Shown: positions 35,166 to 43,069 of the stretch, piece after piece
How positions within the stretch are numbered: position 1 is the stretch's first letter
How the letters are laid out: every line of letters begins with the position of its first letter
Origin: an uncultured Spirochaetales bacterium
Lineage (GTDB): Bacteria > Spirochaetota > Spirochaetia > Sphaerochaetales > Sphaerochaetaceae
Assembly (NCBI GenBank): GCA_934247875.1
Contig: CAKQJZ010000004.1
Span: 1-48,677 of the forward strand
Length of the DNA stretch: 48,677 bases
Reading direction: 5' to 3'
Translations under genes and position numbers: made by a program
Notes under the pieces: model-generated
The model's database searches: none
Seen by the model: only the letters and a program-made list of their open reading frames with translations
Told to the model about the DNA's origin: nothing

Positions 35166-35273
35166 GTTCAACGATTTATCACAAAAGTTAATAATTTTGC
35201 CAATGATCTCAGAGTGGTGAATAGCTCTCATTTCATCTCATGTTAATATCTGAGTATGAAGAAATATAAGCTT
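35106..35273 (+). repeat. right direct repeat flanking the carbohydrate island
   Basis: Partner of 20078-20245 (fixed offset 15,028 bases, 157 of 168 positions equal by my count). This copy runs into the intact phospholipase-D gene, so it carries that gene's own start region plus the decayed aroH end. Confidence 0.93.
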
Positions 35274-36674
35274 CAGATTCTTATTGTCATTCTATGGGTC
35301 TATTTGATATATGCATTAGCGCTTGGCGTGATTCCGAATCTCAGAGAAAAGAGAGTTCCTCAAAGCTATAAAGAGACTGTCAATCCTTCATCTTTTTATA
35401 GTGAGACTCCATCTTGCGATAGAGTTGCACTTGTAGAGACGCCTCAAGATGGCTTCAAAACAAGGCTTAAAATAATAGATGAAGCTGAAGAGCGACTAGA
35501 TATCTCATACTACGCAATGCACATGGGGGAGACTACTGATATCTTCTTGGGCTCTATTCTTGATGCAGCTGAAAGAGGCGTCAAAGTTAGAATACTAGTC
35601 GATGGGCAATTCGGAGGACTTACCAAATTCAACAAACTATACTCTGATGCAATTGGAAGCCATGAGAATATTGAGCTCAGAGTATATAACACTCCGAATA
35701 TCTTGAAGCCCTGGACTTGGAATGGCTGCCTTCATGATAAATACATAATAGTAGATGATGTTATCTTATTGCTTGGCGGAAGGAATATAGGCGATAAGTA
35801 TTTTGCCCCTGAATCTTTCTCTGGAGAGCTCTCATACGATAGAGATGTGCTTATATACAATGCTCAAAGAAGCAGTAGAAGCGCTCTCTTCTCTGTAAGA
35901 GATTATATGGATAGCATTTGGAATGATGGGAAGAATGTAGAGACAGTTGGAAAGCATTCTAAAAAAGCCAAAGCAAAGCAAGATTCTCTTCTTGAGAGCT
36001 ATAGAGACTATAAAGAGAATAATGCTTCACTTTTCAATCATGATGATGATTGGAAAGAGTGGACAAATGAAGCCAATAAAGTCACATTCATTCATAATGA
36101 TGCGCACATAAACCTCAAAGTGCCAAAAGTAGAGTACACATTAGGCGCTTTGTTGCTGTCCGCTAAAGAAAGTGCTGTTATGCAATCTCCATATGTGATC
36201 AATAGTCCTCAGCTCAGACGTATACTGAAGGAACTAGGCGAGAAAGATATCGATGCTCGTATTCTGACTAACTCTCCAGGCTCTTCTCCAAACCCTATAG
36301 CGCTATCTGCGTATTACGGATGCAGAAAATCGATACTGAAGAAAGACATAAGGATTTTTGAATACCAAGGAAGTGGCTCAATACATGCAAAGAGCTATCA
36401 GGTGGATAACAGGCTAACGCTTATAGGCTCATATAATCTGGATCCGAGAAGTGCAAGCTTAGACACAGAACTACTCCTAGCAATTGATAGTACAGAGTTT
36501 GCAGCTCACTTTAATGAAGTGCAAGCGTCATACTTTGATAAGTCACTAGAACTATCTGCAGATGGTAGTTATGTTGAAAACGCAGGTGTGGCTGTTAGGA
36601 ATGTTTCATTGATTAAGTGGATGATGATTTATCTGCTTTATTTGCCAATAAAGCTTGTTTTGCCTTTAAGTTGA
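35256..36674 (+). CDS. phospholipase D / cardiolipin synthase-like protein
   Basis: A 472-residue PLD-superfamily protein with an N-terminal membrane anchor (residues 6-26) and two HKD motifs: HDKYIIVDD (His160) with GGRNIGD, and HAKSYQVDN (His377) with GSYNLDPRSASLDTE. A hydrophobic C-terminus (about 452-470) may be a second anchor. Cardiolipin synthase-type transfer or lipid hydrolysis at the membrane is likely. Its first codons and upstream region are duplicated at 20078-20245, so its promoter may have been brought in or kept at the insertion. Confidence 0.88.
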   Translation: MKKYKLQILIVILWVYLIYALALGVIPNLREKRVPQSYKETVNPSSFYSETPSCDRVALVETPQDGFKTRLKIIDEAEERLDISYYAMHMGETTDIFLGSILDAAERGVKVRILVDGQFGGLTKFNKLYSDAIGSHENIELRVYNTPNILKPWTWNGCLHDKYIIVDDVILLLGGRNIGDKYFAPESFSGELSYDRDVLIYNAQRSSRSALFSVRDYMDSIWNDGKNVETVGKHSKKAKAKQDSLLESYRDYKENNASLFNHDDDWKEWTNEANKVTFIHNDAHINLKVPKVEYTLGALLLSAKESAVMQSPYVINSPQLRRILKELGEKDIDARILTNSPGSSPNPIALSAYYGCRKSILKKDIRIFEYQGSGSIHAKSYQVDNRLTLIGSYNLDPRSASLDTELLLAIDSTEFAAHFNEVQASYFDKSLELSADGSYVENAGVAVRNVSLIKWMMIYLLYLPIKLVLPLS

Positions 36675-36683
36675 GACAAAAAA

Positions 36684-36711
36684 AACAGAAACTGATTTCT
36701 CAATTTCTGTT
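36684..36711. terminator. terminator between the PLD gene and tRNA-Thr
   Basis: AACAGAAA pairs with TTTCTGTT. On the minus strand the stem runs into eight T residues, a strong terminator for the tRNA; on the plus strand it can serve the PLD gene. Confidence 0.82.
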
Positions 36712-36714
36712 CTA

Positions 36715-36788
36715 AGCCCCCTGTCGGATTCGAACCAACGACCCCGAGATTACAAATCACGTGCTCTGGCCAGCTGAGCTAAGGAGGC
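36715..36788 (-). tRNA. tRNA-Thr (anticodon TGT)
   Basis: The minus strand folds as a cloverleaf: acceptor GCCTCCT/AGGGGGC, D arm GCTC/GAGC, anticodon loop TTTGTAA giving TGT, T arm GTTGG/CCGAC with TTCGAAT. The anticodon stem CGTGA/TCTCG has a central U-U pair. The 3' CCA is not encoded. Confidence 0.93.
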
Positions 36789-36812
36789 ATATCGCTTAAC
36801 GCAACAGAAAAG

Positions 36813-36841
36813 AGAATACAGATTTTAGATGTTTATTGCAA
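36813..36841 (-). promoter_or_regulatory. promoter of tRNA-Thr
   Basis: On the minus strand TTGCAA, 17 bases, then TATTCT, about 25 bases before the tRNA. The same TATTCT -10 box appears before tRNA-Asn. Confidence 0.7.
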
Positions 36842-36981
36842 GTGGTTTTCTGATAATTTATTCTAATTTTTCCACTTTTACCATTTTGTTTATATATTAA
36901 AAAGAATTAGGAGAATAAAAAGCATTTTCTATATTTACAATCATTTTGCAAAAATGTTATATTCATGTAGTTGGATTGTAT

Positions 36982-37010
36982 TTGACAATCATATGCTTTG
37001 TTAGTAATAT
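36982..37010 (+). promoter_or_regulatory. strong sigma-70 promoter of the 56-residue protein gene
   Basis: Perfect TTGACA, 17-base spacer, TAATAT. Transcription would start near 37017, leaving a short leader with GGAGG before the ATG at 37050. Confidence 0.85.
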
Positions 37011-37049
37011 CAAAGAGATTTTGGAATCTAATATCGGAGGATTATAGAT

Positions 37050-37220
37050 ATGGCAGGTAATGTTTCAAAGAACGCTCATCGTGAAGGTGCTAAAGTTCTT
37101 ACAAGCAGATGGGGTGGTGTAATCAAGATGAAGAGTGTCTTCGAGAATGGAAAACTCCGCCATGTAGCTTACTGCGAGAAGTCTGGTAACACAGCTCGCA
37201 AGCCAAAAGACTTAATGTAA
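37050..37220 (+). CDS. small basic protein, 56 residues, unknown
   Basis: ATG 37050 to TAA 37218, too short for many gene finders. The product starts MAGNVSKNAHREGAKVLTS, continues with RWGGVIKMKSVFENGK, and ends in YCEKSGNTARKPKDLM. It is rich in Lys/Arg/Gly/Asn with a single Cys. Gene-like evidence is strong: consensus promoter, GGAGG nine bases upstream, and an immediate rho-independent terminator. The monocistronic unit looks highly expressed. I do not recognise it; size and charge recall a ribosome-associated or nucleic-acid-binding protein, but no known ribosomal protein motif is seen. Confidence 0.85.
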   Translation: MAGNVSKNAHREGAKVLTSRWGGVIKMKSVFENGKLRHVAYCEKSGNTARKPKDLM

Positions 37221-37236
37221 GCTGTCTGTAATTTAG

Positions 37237-37261
37237 AAAGGCCCTTAATTGGGTCTTTTTT
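37237..37261 (+). terminator. terminator after the 56-residue protein gene
   Basis: AAAGGCCC pairs with GGGTCTTT (one G-U) around TTAATT, ending in a T-run. Confidence 0.85.
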
Positions 37262-37312
37262 AATGCCTTTTTGTTCCTAAAAAAGTTTCAAACATTTTTT
37301 TTCATTGGTTTA

Positions 37313-37366
37313 TTGACAAAATAAAAGACTATGCCTATAGTAAAACCTATAAAAACCATAGGTTTT
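37313..37366 (+). promoter_or_regulatory. cysK promoter with Rrf2-type operator
   Basis: TTGACA (37313-37318), 17 bases, TATAGT (37336-37341). Directly after the -10 box lies the perfect inverted repeat AAAACCTAT / ATAGGTTTT (37342-37366, 7-base spacer), covering the start point. That is the place for a repressor. The word CCATAGGTTTT recurs in the promoter of the convergent Rrf2 gene at 38774. Confidence 0.82.
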
Positions 37367-37388
37367 GTATATAATATAGGAGGCCTAT

Positions 37389-38318
37389 ATGAAAGTATAT
37401 GAAAAGTTAACAGATTTGATTGGTTCAACACCGCTTTTTAAGCTAAGCAACTTTGCTAAAGAAGAGAAGCTAGGTGCTACTGTTCTTGCTAAGCTTGAGT
37501 ACTTCAACCCAGCTGGAAGCGTAAAAGACAGAATTGCTAAAGCCATGATTGAAGATGCTGAAGCAAAAGGTCTTTTAAAGAAAGGCTCTGTAATTATTGA
37601 ACCAACAAGTGGAAACACTGGTATCGGACTTGCTTCAGTTGCTGCTGCAAGAGGATACAGAATCATATTGACAATGCCTGAGACTATGAGCGTTGAGAGA
37701 CGTAATCTGCTAAAAGCTTATGGTGCAGAACTAGTACTTACAGAGGGCGCTAAAGGAATGAAGGGCGCTATTGCCAAAGCTGAGGAACTTAAGAACGAGA
37801 TTCCTAATAGCTTTATCCCTGGTCAGTTCGTTAATATGGCAAACCCAACAGCGCACTACAATACAACAGGTCCTGAGATCTGGAATGATACAGATGGCAA
37901 AGTAGACATATTCATCGCAGGTGTTGGTACAGGTGGCACACTCAGCGGAGTAGGTAAGTACCTCAAAGAGAAGAATAAGGATATTAAGGTTATTGCTGTA
38001 GAGCCTGCTTCTTCTCCAGTCCTTTCAAAGGGTGTAGCAGGTCCACATAAGATTCAGGGAATCGGTGCTGGCTTTGTTCCAGAGACTCTCAATACCAAAA
38101 TCTATGATGAAATCATTCCTGTAGAGAATGAAGAAGCATTCAGAGTTGGTAAAGAGATTGCTAGAAAAGAGGGCATCCTGGTTGGTATTTCCTCTGGTGC
38201 TGCTCTTTACGCAGCAAGCGTAGTTGCAAAGCGACCAGAGAATAAGGGTAAGACTATTGTTGTTCTTCTTCCTGATACTGGAGACAGATATCTCTCTACT
38301 CCAATGTTCCAGGATTAA
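37389..38318 (+). CDS. cysK: cysteine synthase A (O-acetylserine sulfhydrylase)
   Basis: PLP enzyme making cysteine from O-acetylserine and sulfide. The 309-residue protein has IGSTPLFKL, the PLP lysine in NPAGSVKDR (Lys46), the substrate loop PTSGNTGIGLA, the phosphate loop GTGGTLSG, and GISSGAALYAA. TAGGAGG precedes the ATG. The stop overlaps by 4 bases the stop of the convergent regulator. Regulation by that Rrf2 protein is likely from the shared operator. Confidence 0.96.
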   Translation: MKVYEKLTDLIGSTPLFKLSNFAKEEKLGATVLAKLEYFNPAGSVKDRIAKAMIEDAEAKGLLKKGSVIIEPTSGNTGIGLASVAAARGYRIILTMPETMSVERRNLLKAYGAELVLTEGAKGMKGAIAKAEELKNEIPNSFIPGQFVNMANPTAHYNTTGPEIWNDTDGKVDIFIAGVGTGGTLSGVGKYLKEKNKDIKVIAVEPASSPVLSKGVAGPHKIQGIGAGFVPETLNTKIYDEIIPVENEEAFRVGKEIARKEGILVGISSGAALYAASVVAKRPENKGKTIVVLLPDTGDRYLSTPMFQD

Positions 38319-38752
38319 ATAACATAGTCGTTGGAATATAGAGATTGCTGCTGCTCAAGCAGATCTTGCAGCGTATATGAGCTTAAGTACTCTTTGACTG
38401 TTTTATAGAGCCCCTTCCATAGAGGCAGCGTAGCACAGGATGCATTCCTTTCGCATTCTGTGCTATCGTTATCCAAACAAGCAACAGGCGCTAGGCTGCC
38501 TTCAGTTGCGACTAAGATATCATAGATTGTGTATTTATCTGCGCTTCTTGCTAAGCGATAACCACCCTGGTATCCTCTGTTTGTCTTCAAAAAATCAGCA
38601 CTATTTAAAATAGGGACAATCTGCTCAAGATATTTTTTTGAAATTCCCTGTCTTTTTGCTATGTCTTTTAGTGCGACATATCCATCTCTTTGGTTTTCAG
38701 CGAGGTCAAGCATTAAGCGGATAGCGTATCTTCCTTTAGTTGAAATCTTCAT
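38315..38752 (-). CDS. Rrf2-family regulator with IscR-like cysteines
   Basis: A 145-residue Rrf2 protein. The winged helix starts MKISTKGRYAIRLMLDLA and has ISKKYLEQI and GGYRLAR. Three cysteines lie in the dimerisation/cluster loop (CLDNDSTECERNASC, pattern C-x7-C-x5-C), close to the C-x5-C-x5-C of IscR/NsrR, so an iron-sulfur cluster is plausible; CymR-type cysteine regulators usually lack these. The start is ATG 38752, whose sequence fits the family start; the 18 codons upstream do not. It probably represses cysK and itself. Confidence 0.9.
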   Translation of the reverse strand: MKISTKGRYAIRLMLDLAENQRDGYVALKDIAKRQGISKKYLEQIVPILNSADFLKTNRGYQGGYRLARSADKYTIYDILVATEGSLAPVACLDNDSTECERNASCATLPLWKGLYKTVKEYLSSYTLQDLLEQQQSLYSNDYVI

Positions 38753-38761
38753 AAATATCAA

Positions 38762-38789
38762 AATATACCAATTCCATAGGTTTTTACAA
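38762..38789 (-). promoter_or_regulatory. promoter of the Rrf2 gene with embedded operator
   Basis: Minus strand TTGTAA, 16 bases, TATATT. The spacer contains AAACCTATGG, the same word (plus strand CCATAGGTTTT, 38774-38784) as in the cysK operator. This implies autoregulation. Confidence 0.72.
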
Positions 38790-38858
38790 GAATAGTTAAT
38801 TAACACTAATTGACGATAGATTTTTACATTTATTGGTGTATCCTTTTGAATTCTCGTG

Positions 38859-38867
38859 TGTTATAAT
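38859..38867 (+). promoter_or_regulatory. extended -10 promoter of the 5'-nucleotidase gene
   Basis: TGTTATAAT is a perfect extended -10 (TGnTATAAT). No good -35 box is seen at the right distance, as is common for this promoter class. Confidence 0.65.
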
Positions 38868-38922
38868 TTACGAAACGAAAAATTTATATGATAACTTTAC
38901 GCTTGTCATAAGGAGGAAACAC

Positions 38923-40740
38923 GTGAAACGTTTTTCAAAAACAATCTCTACTGTTCTTCTCGTTGCTCTTCTTTCAATCGCTTTAATTGGATGTCAGAGC
39001 ACAGCTAAGACAGAGGCAGCTCCAGAAATTGTTGTTCAGCCAGCAGAAGTAACACCTGCTCCAGCTCCAGCACCAGCTCCAAAGGCTGTTGAGCCAGCTC
39101 CTGCACCAGCTCCTGCACCAGCACCAGCACCAGCACCAGCTCCTGCTCCAGAAGTTAAGGCTGAAGAGCCAGCTCCTGCTCCAGTTGCAGAGGAACCAGC
39201 ACCAGAAGTAAAGGCTGAAGAGCCAGTAGTATATCCATTTGGAGTTACAGAAATCGTTAAGAACACACAGGGCGACAAAGAATTCGATCTCTATGTAGTT
39301 CATACAAACGATGTACATGCAAGAGTAGTGCCACAGGATGGTGGTATGGGCTATGCAAAGCTTTCTACAATGCTTAACGTAGCAAGAGATATTACAGACA
39401 ATATCCTACTTCTTGATGCAGGTGACGTAACACACGGTACAAACTTTGCTAACATGTTCAAGGGTTCAACAGTTGGTGAGCTCTTAATGATGCTTGGCTA
39501 CGATGCAGTTGCTCCAGGCAACCATGACTTCAACTATGGTTATGAGAACCTTGTAGAGCTTGCAGAATATGCAGAGAAGTACTCTAACCTCAGAGTTCTT
39601 TGTGCTAATGTTCTTGATGAAAACGGTTACCTCGTATTCCAGCCTTATCAGATTTATAAGTTCAACGACTTCAAGGTTGCTGTAATTGGTCTTACAACTC
39701 CTGATACAAAGGAGAAGTCACATCCAAAGAATACTGTTGGTCTAAGCTTCATGTCTGACGAAGTTATTGCTAACGCTCAGTATGCTCTTGATCTAGCTCA
39801 TGAGATTGCTGACTATGTTATCGTACTTGGTCATATTGGTCTTGACGACGACGGTACATCACTCATCACATCTAAGTACATCTGTGAAAACCTCAAGGGT
39901 ATCGATCTATTCGTAGATGGTCACTCTCACTCAGTTCTTCCAGAAGGTCTCAAAGTTGGTGATTCTTTGATCGTATCAGCAGGCGAGTACCTCAAGAACG
40001 TAGGTGTTGTTGAGATTCACGTAAATGGCAAGGATGCTAAGATTACAACAGCTATGCTCATCCCAGCAGCTGATGTTCTTGATCCAGCTAACAGCGAGCT
40101 TGCAAAAGAGTTTGGTATTACAGAAATCCCAGACGATCCAAAGGTAGATGCATATATCGATCAGGTAAATGCAGAGCTTGATGCAGTTCTCAATACTGTA
40201 ATTGCTAACATCCCAGCTAACCTTGATGGTGCTAGACAGAATGTAAGAACTAAGAAGACTAACCTTTCTGCTCTTATCTGTGAAGCAATGACAGAAGAGT
40301 CAGGTGCAGACTTCACAATCACAAACGGTGGTGGAATCAGAGCATCTCTCAAGAAGGGTGATGTAACACTTGGTGACGTTAACAACGTTCTCCCATTCAC
40401 AAATACAATCTCAGTTTGTGAAATCACTCCAGCAGAGATTTATGAAGCACTTGAGTGGGGTTACAGAATGCTCCCAGAGACTAACGGTGGTTTCTCACAG
40501 ACAGATCTCCAGGTTGTTTATTCTAAGTACTCACCAGCAGGCTCAAGAATTAAGAGAGTCCTCCTAAACGGTAAGCTTCTTGATAAGAACGACACAACAA
40601 CTGTTTACAAGGTTGCTACAAACGACTTCCTTGCAGCAGGTGGTGATGGATACACAATGTTCGGTAAGGAAGTACTTGTTGGCAAGATGCTCAACGAAGT
40701 ATTTGCTGATTACCTCGCAAAGCACTATCCAGTTAACTAA
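38923..40740 (+). CDS. 5'-nucleotidase/UDP-sugar hydrolase family lipoprotein
   Basis: A 605-residue surface or periplasmic lipoprotein. GTG 38923 follows AAGGAGG; the signal peptide ends in the lipobox LIGC (Cys24). Residues about 38-105 are an Ala-Pro-rich linker with PVVEEPAPEVKAEEP-like units. The metallophosphatase domain then shows HTNDVHARV, LDAGDVTHGT, GNHDFNYG and GHSHSV. The C-terminal 5_nucleotid_C domain has ITNGGGIRASLKKGD and GDGYTMFG. It would release nucleosides and phosphate outside the cell. It ends before a strong terminator. Confidence 0.93.
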   Translation: MKRFSKTISTVLLVALLSIALIGCQSTAKTEAAPEIVVQPAEVTPAPAPAPAPKAVEPAPAPAPAPAPAPAPAPAPEVKAEEPAPAPVAEEPAPEVKAEEPVVYPFGVTEIVKNTQGDKEFDLYVVHTNDVHARVVPQDGGMGYAKLSTMLNVARDITDNILLLDAGDVTHGTNFANMFKGSTVGELLMMLGYDAVAPGNHDFNYGYENLVELAEYAEKYSNLRVLCANVLDENGYLVFQPYQIYKFNDFKVAVIGLTTPDTKEKSHPKNTVGLSFMSDEVIANAQYALDLAHEIADYVIVLGHIGLDDDGTSLITSKYICENLKGIDLFVDGHSHSVLPEGLKVGDSLIVSAGEYLKNVGVVEIHVNGKDAKITTAMLIPAADVLDPANSELAKEFGITEIPDDPKVDAYIDQVNAELDAVLNTVIANIPANLDGARQNVRTKKTNLSALICEAMTEESGADFTITNGGGIRASLKKGDVTLGDVNNVLPFTNTISVCEITPAEIYEALEWGYRMLPETNGGFSQTDLQVVYSKYSPAGSRIKRVLLNGKLLDKNDTTTVYKVATNDFLAAGGDGYTMFGKEVLVGKMLNEVFADYLAKHYPVN

Positions 40741-40757
40741 GCTTAATAAATAGCCTT

Positions 40758-40783
40758 AAGGGCATCTCGAAAGAGGTGCCCTT
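40758..40783 (+). terminator. terminator of the 5'-nucleotidase gene
   Basis: AAGGGCATCTC pairs with GAGGTGCCCTT around the stable GAAA tetraloop. Confidence 0.85.
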
Positions 40784-40834
40784 ATTAATGAAAATAGCCT
40801 TTTGAAAAATAAATAAAATATTTATTAACTTCTA

Positions 40835-40863
40835 TTGACGCATAATAGTCAAAATGCTATTCT
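40835..40863 (+). promoter_or_regulatory. promoter of tRNA-Asn
   Basis: TTGACG, 17 bases, TATTCT, about 20 bases before the mature tRNA. It has the same -10 box as the tRNA-Thr promoter. Confidence 0.75.
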
Positions 40864-40883
40864 CTTCTTGTTCGAAAAAACAT

Positions 40884-40956
<73 letters not shown>

Positions 40957-40963
40957 AAAAAAG

Positions 40964-40989
40964 TCCTTTACTTCGGTAAAGGATTTTTT
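40964..40989 (+). terminator. terminator of tRNA-Asn
   Basis: TCCTTTAC / GTAAAGGA with a TTCG tetraloop followed by six T residues. Confidence 0.93.
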
Positions 40990-41087
40990 ATCACCTAATA
41001 ATACATGCAACTTATGAATATACAAATTTGCTTGATTCCTGATAGATGAAATATTGTCATCTCTTAAACTGACAAAAGGAATGAAGC

Positions 41088-41173
41088 ATGAAAAAGTTCA
41101 CAATCATTATTATGTTATTGTTGTTTTAGTTGTTGGGTGCAAAAACGATATGTCATTTCCTAATACCACATGA
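41088..41173 (+). pseudogene. remnant of a small lipoprotein gene
   Basis: ATG 41088 (after AAAGGAATG) begins MKKFTIIIMLLL and stops at TAG 41127. Shifting frame at 41123 restores VLVVGCKNDMSFPNTT up to TGA 41173: a good lipobox (VVGC) in the right place. One lost base would explain the break. The predicted mature part is tiny, so most of the gene is gone. Confidence 0.5.
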
Positions 41174-41259
41174 GCATGTATTGAAACGGTAGTTCGTTCT
41201 AAAATTCCTTTTAATGTAAAACAGATTTGGTGAATTTACTACGTAAGGCTTCTAAACAA

Positions 41260-41281
41260 CCCTTCTTGTTTAAGAGAAGGG
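41260..41281. terminator. terminator at the end of the MATE gene
   Basis: CCCTTCT pairs with AGAAGGG around an 8-base loop, just beyond the stop of the minus-strand MATE gene. T-runs are weak on both sides. Confidence 0.6.
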
Positions 41282-41282
41282 C

Positions 41283-42617
41283 TTATTTAATGCTTTTTGC
41301 TCTCTTCATGTATAGATAGTAAGTTGGGAGCGTAACGATAATGGCACCTATCCAGGCAAGTGGATGAGAGAGGATTATTCCTTTGTAGCCTAGTACTGAT
41401 CTTAAGCCTATTGAGCCTATGCAGCGTGATAAGAGCTCTACTAGACATGCAACTAGCGGGGCCCAGCTGATATTCATTGACTGGTCTGCTGTTCTATATA
41501 TGCATAGCAGTCCTAGCAGTGGATAGCATGGGAGTATTATCATGAAATACTCTTTGACATATTGATATACGCCTGCATCTGGATTTGATATAAATATATT
41601 CACGATATATGGCATCAGAAGCACTATTATCAGAATCATTATGATTGTTGTTGCTCCAACGAGTATCAAGCTTGCTCTTATGCCATCTTTGACTCTATCA
41701 AGCTTTGCTGCTCCATAGTTCTGTGATACATAAGATGCAATTGCGCTTATGAATGCATTATCTACAAGGACTCCAAGCTGATCGACTTTTGATGCTGCTG
41801 TATAGCCAGCTATTGCAACCGTTCCAAGGCTGTTTACTGCGCCTTGCATTATCAGCTGACCAATGCACATTACAGACATCTGTGTGCCCATGAGCATTCC
41901 AATCTTCAAATGTGATAGTGCTATCTTGAGGTTGAACTTCCAGAGTCTCTTTTCGATTCTCATCTCTTCATAGCGTTTGAAAGCAACATAGAAGCAGAGC
42001 AGTGTTGCAACTAACTGTGAGAATACTGTTGCAAGTGCTGCACCTCCGACGCCTAGTGGTGTGTATATGATAAGTACATAATCCAGGACTATATTGAGTA
42101 CAGATGAGATTACTAAGAATATCAGCGGAAGCTTGCTGTCTCCAAGCGCTCTTAGTATGTTGGATATCAGATTATAGAATACTGTTGTTACAGTGCCAGC
42201 AAGCACTATAAATAAATATGTATATGCATCACTCTCAATTTCACTTGGTATCTTCATCCAGATTGTTATTGCTTTAGATAGTGAAAGTGTTATGACTGTC
42301 AGCAAAACAGAGATGATAGCTGAAAGGTAGATGGAAGCTACAATGCTTTTCTTCACTCCATCTTTATCTTTCATTCCATACGCCTGTGCTAGGACAATTG
42401 AGAATCCGCTAGTCAGGCCTTGTATGAAGACTAAGACGAAGTAGATGATTGTGGATGTACTTCCTACTGCTGATAGTGCACCAACGCCTAATGTCTTGCC
42501 GACAATCAAAGTGTCAGCAAGTGTATATAATAGCTGAAAGAGATTTCCAGCTATTACTGGAAGCGAGAACTTCAATAATATCGGTAGAGGTTTTCCCTCT
42601 GTTAGATCCTTTGTCAT
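41283..42617 (-). CDS. MATE family efflux transporter
   Basis: A 444-residue polytopic protein with about 12 helices. N-terminal LPILLKFSLPVIAGNLFQLLY and TLIVGKTLGVGALSAVGS, and the equivalent second-half block, are typical of NorM/DinF-like MATE proteins that extrude cationic drugs or metabolites with H+ or Na+. Substrate unknown. It is monocistronic, transcribed away from the following small gene. Confidence 0.93.
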   Translation of the reverse strand: MTKDLTEGKPLPILLKFSLPVIAGNLFQLLYTLADTLIVGKTLGVGALSAVGSTSTIIYFVLVFIQGLTSGFSIVLAQAYGMKDKDGVKKSIVASIYLSAIISVLLTVITLSLSKAITIWMKIPSEIESDAYTYLFIVLAGTVTTVFYNLISNILRALGDSKLPLIFLVISSVLNIVLDYVLIIYTPLGVGGAALATVFSQLVATLLCFYVAFKRYEEMRIEKRLWKFNLKIALSHLKIGMLMGTQMSVMCIGQLIMQGAVNSLGTVAIAGYTAASKVDQLGVLVDNAFISAIASYVSQNYGAAKLDRVKDGIRASLILVGATTIIMILIIVLLMPYIVNIFISNPDAGVYQYVKEYFMIILPCYPLLGLLCIYRTADQSMNISWAPLVACLVELLSRCIGSIGLRSVLGYKGIILSHPLAWIGAIIVTLPTYYLYMKRAKSIK

Positions 42618-42704
42618 GACAAGCTTTTTTTATATCAAAAACTAATAAAAGGAAATAGAAAAAAGCTATTCAAATTTGCATCTTAAATAGATAGAATCAT
42701 AGTT

Positions 42705-43055
42705 ATGCTTACACAAGATGAAATAGATGCAGTTATTGCAGAAAGATATAGATATTCGGTTCTCTCTCATGGAGAGTGGGATTATTGTATTCAGCTTTGC
42801 TGGGATCGCTTAGTTCAGCTTCTGACACGCAATATTGATGATACAATCTATTTCCTTGATAACGAGTGCAGAGCAGATCAGTTTGCTTGGATGAGCGACG
42901 TTTACGATGTAGTTGCCAAAGAGACTAAAAGCCGCGAATTCGTTGATGCACTCCATCGCTTAGCTAAGAAATATCCAGAAGAAGTCAAAGACGCAGATCT
43001 TATGTATATGATTAATCTTGCTGAGACAGAATTACAGAAGGTTAGTAATAGCTAA
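42705..43055 (+). CDS. small acidic cytosolic protein, unknown
   Basis: I do not recognise this 116-residue protein. It appears all-helical and soluble, with several Trp, Cys and Tyr residues (SHGEWDYCIQLCWDRLVQL). Its start, MLTQDEIDAVIAE, resembles the N-terminal LSQDEIDALL peptide of the flagellar switch protein FliM; the rest is unlike FliM. No cotranscribed neighbour; the riboswitch unit of mntP begins just after it. Confidence 0.7.
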   Translation: MLTQDEIDAVIAERYRYSVLSHGEWDYCIQLCWDRLVQLLTRNIDDTIYFLDNECRADQFAWMSDVYDVVAKETKSREFVDALHRLAKKYPEEVKDADLMYMINLAETELQKVSNS

Positions 43056-43069
43056 CTCTTTATACTATA

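Noticed and set aside
36715..36788. Defective tRNA because of the anticodon-stem mismatch
   Set aside because: A single central U-U pair is tolerated in many threonine tRNAs; all other arms, promoter and terminator are intact.
38983..39318. Minus-strand Gly-Ala or Trp-Cys-rich frames
   Set aside because: Shadows of the Ala-Pro codon repeat in the 5'-nucleotidase gene.
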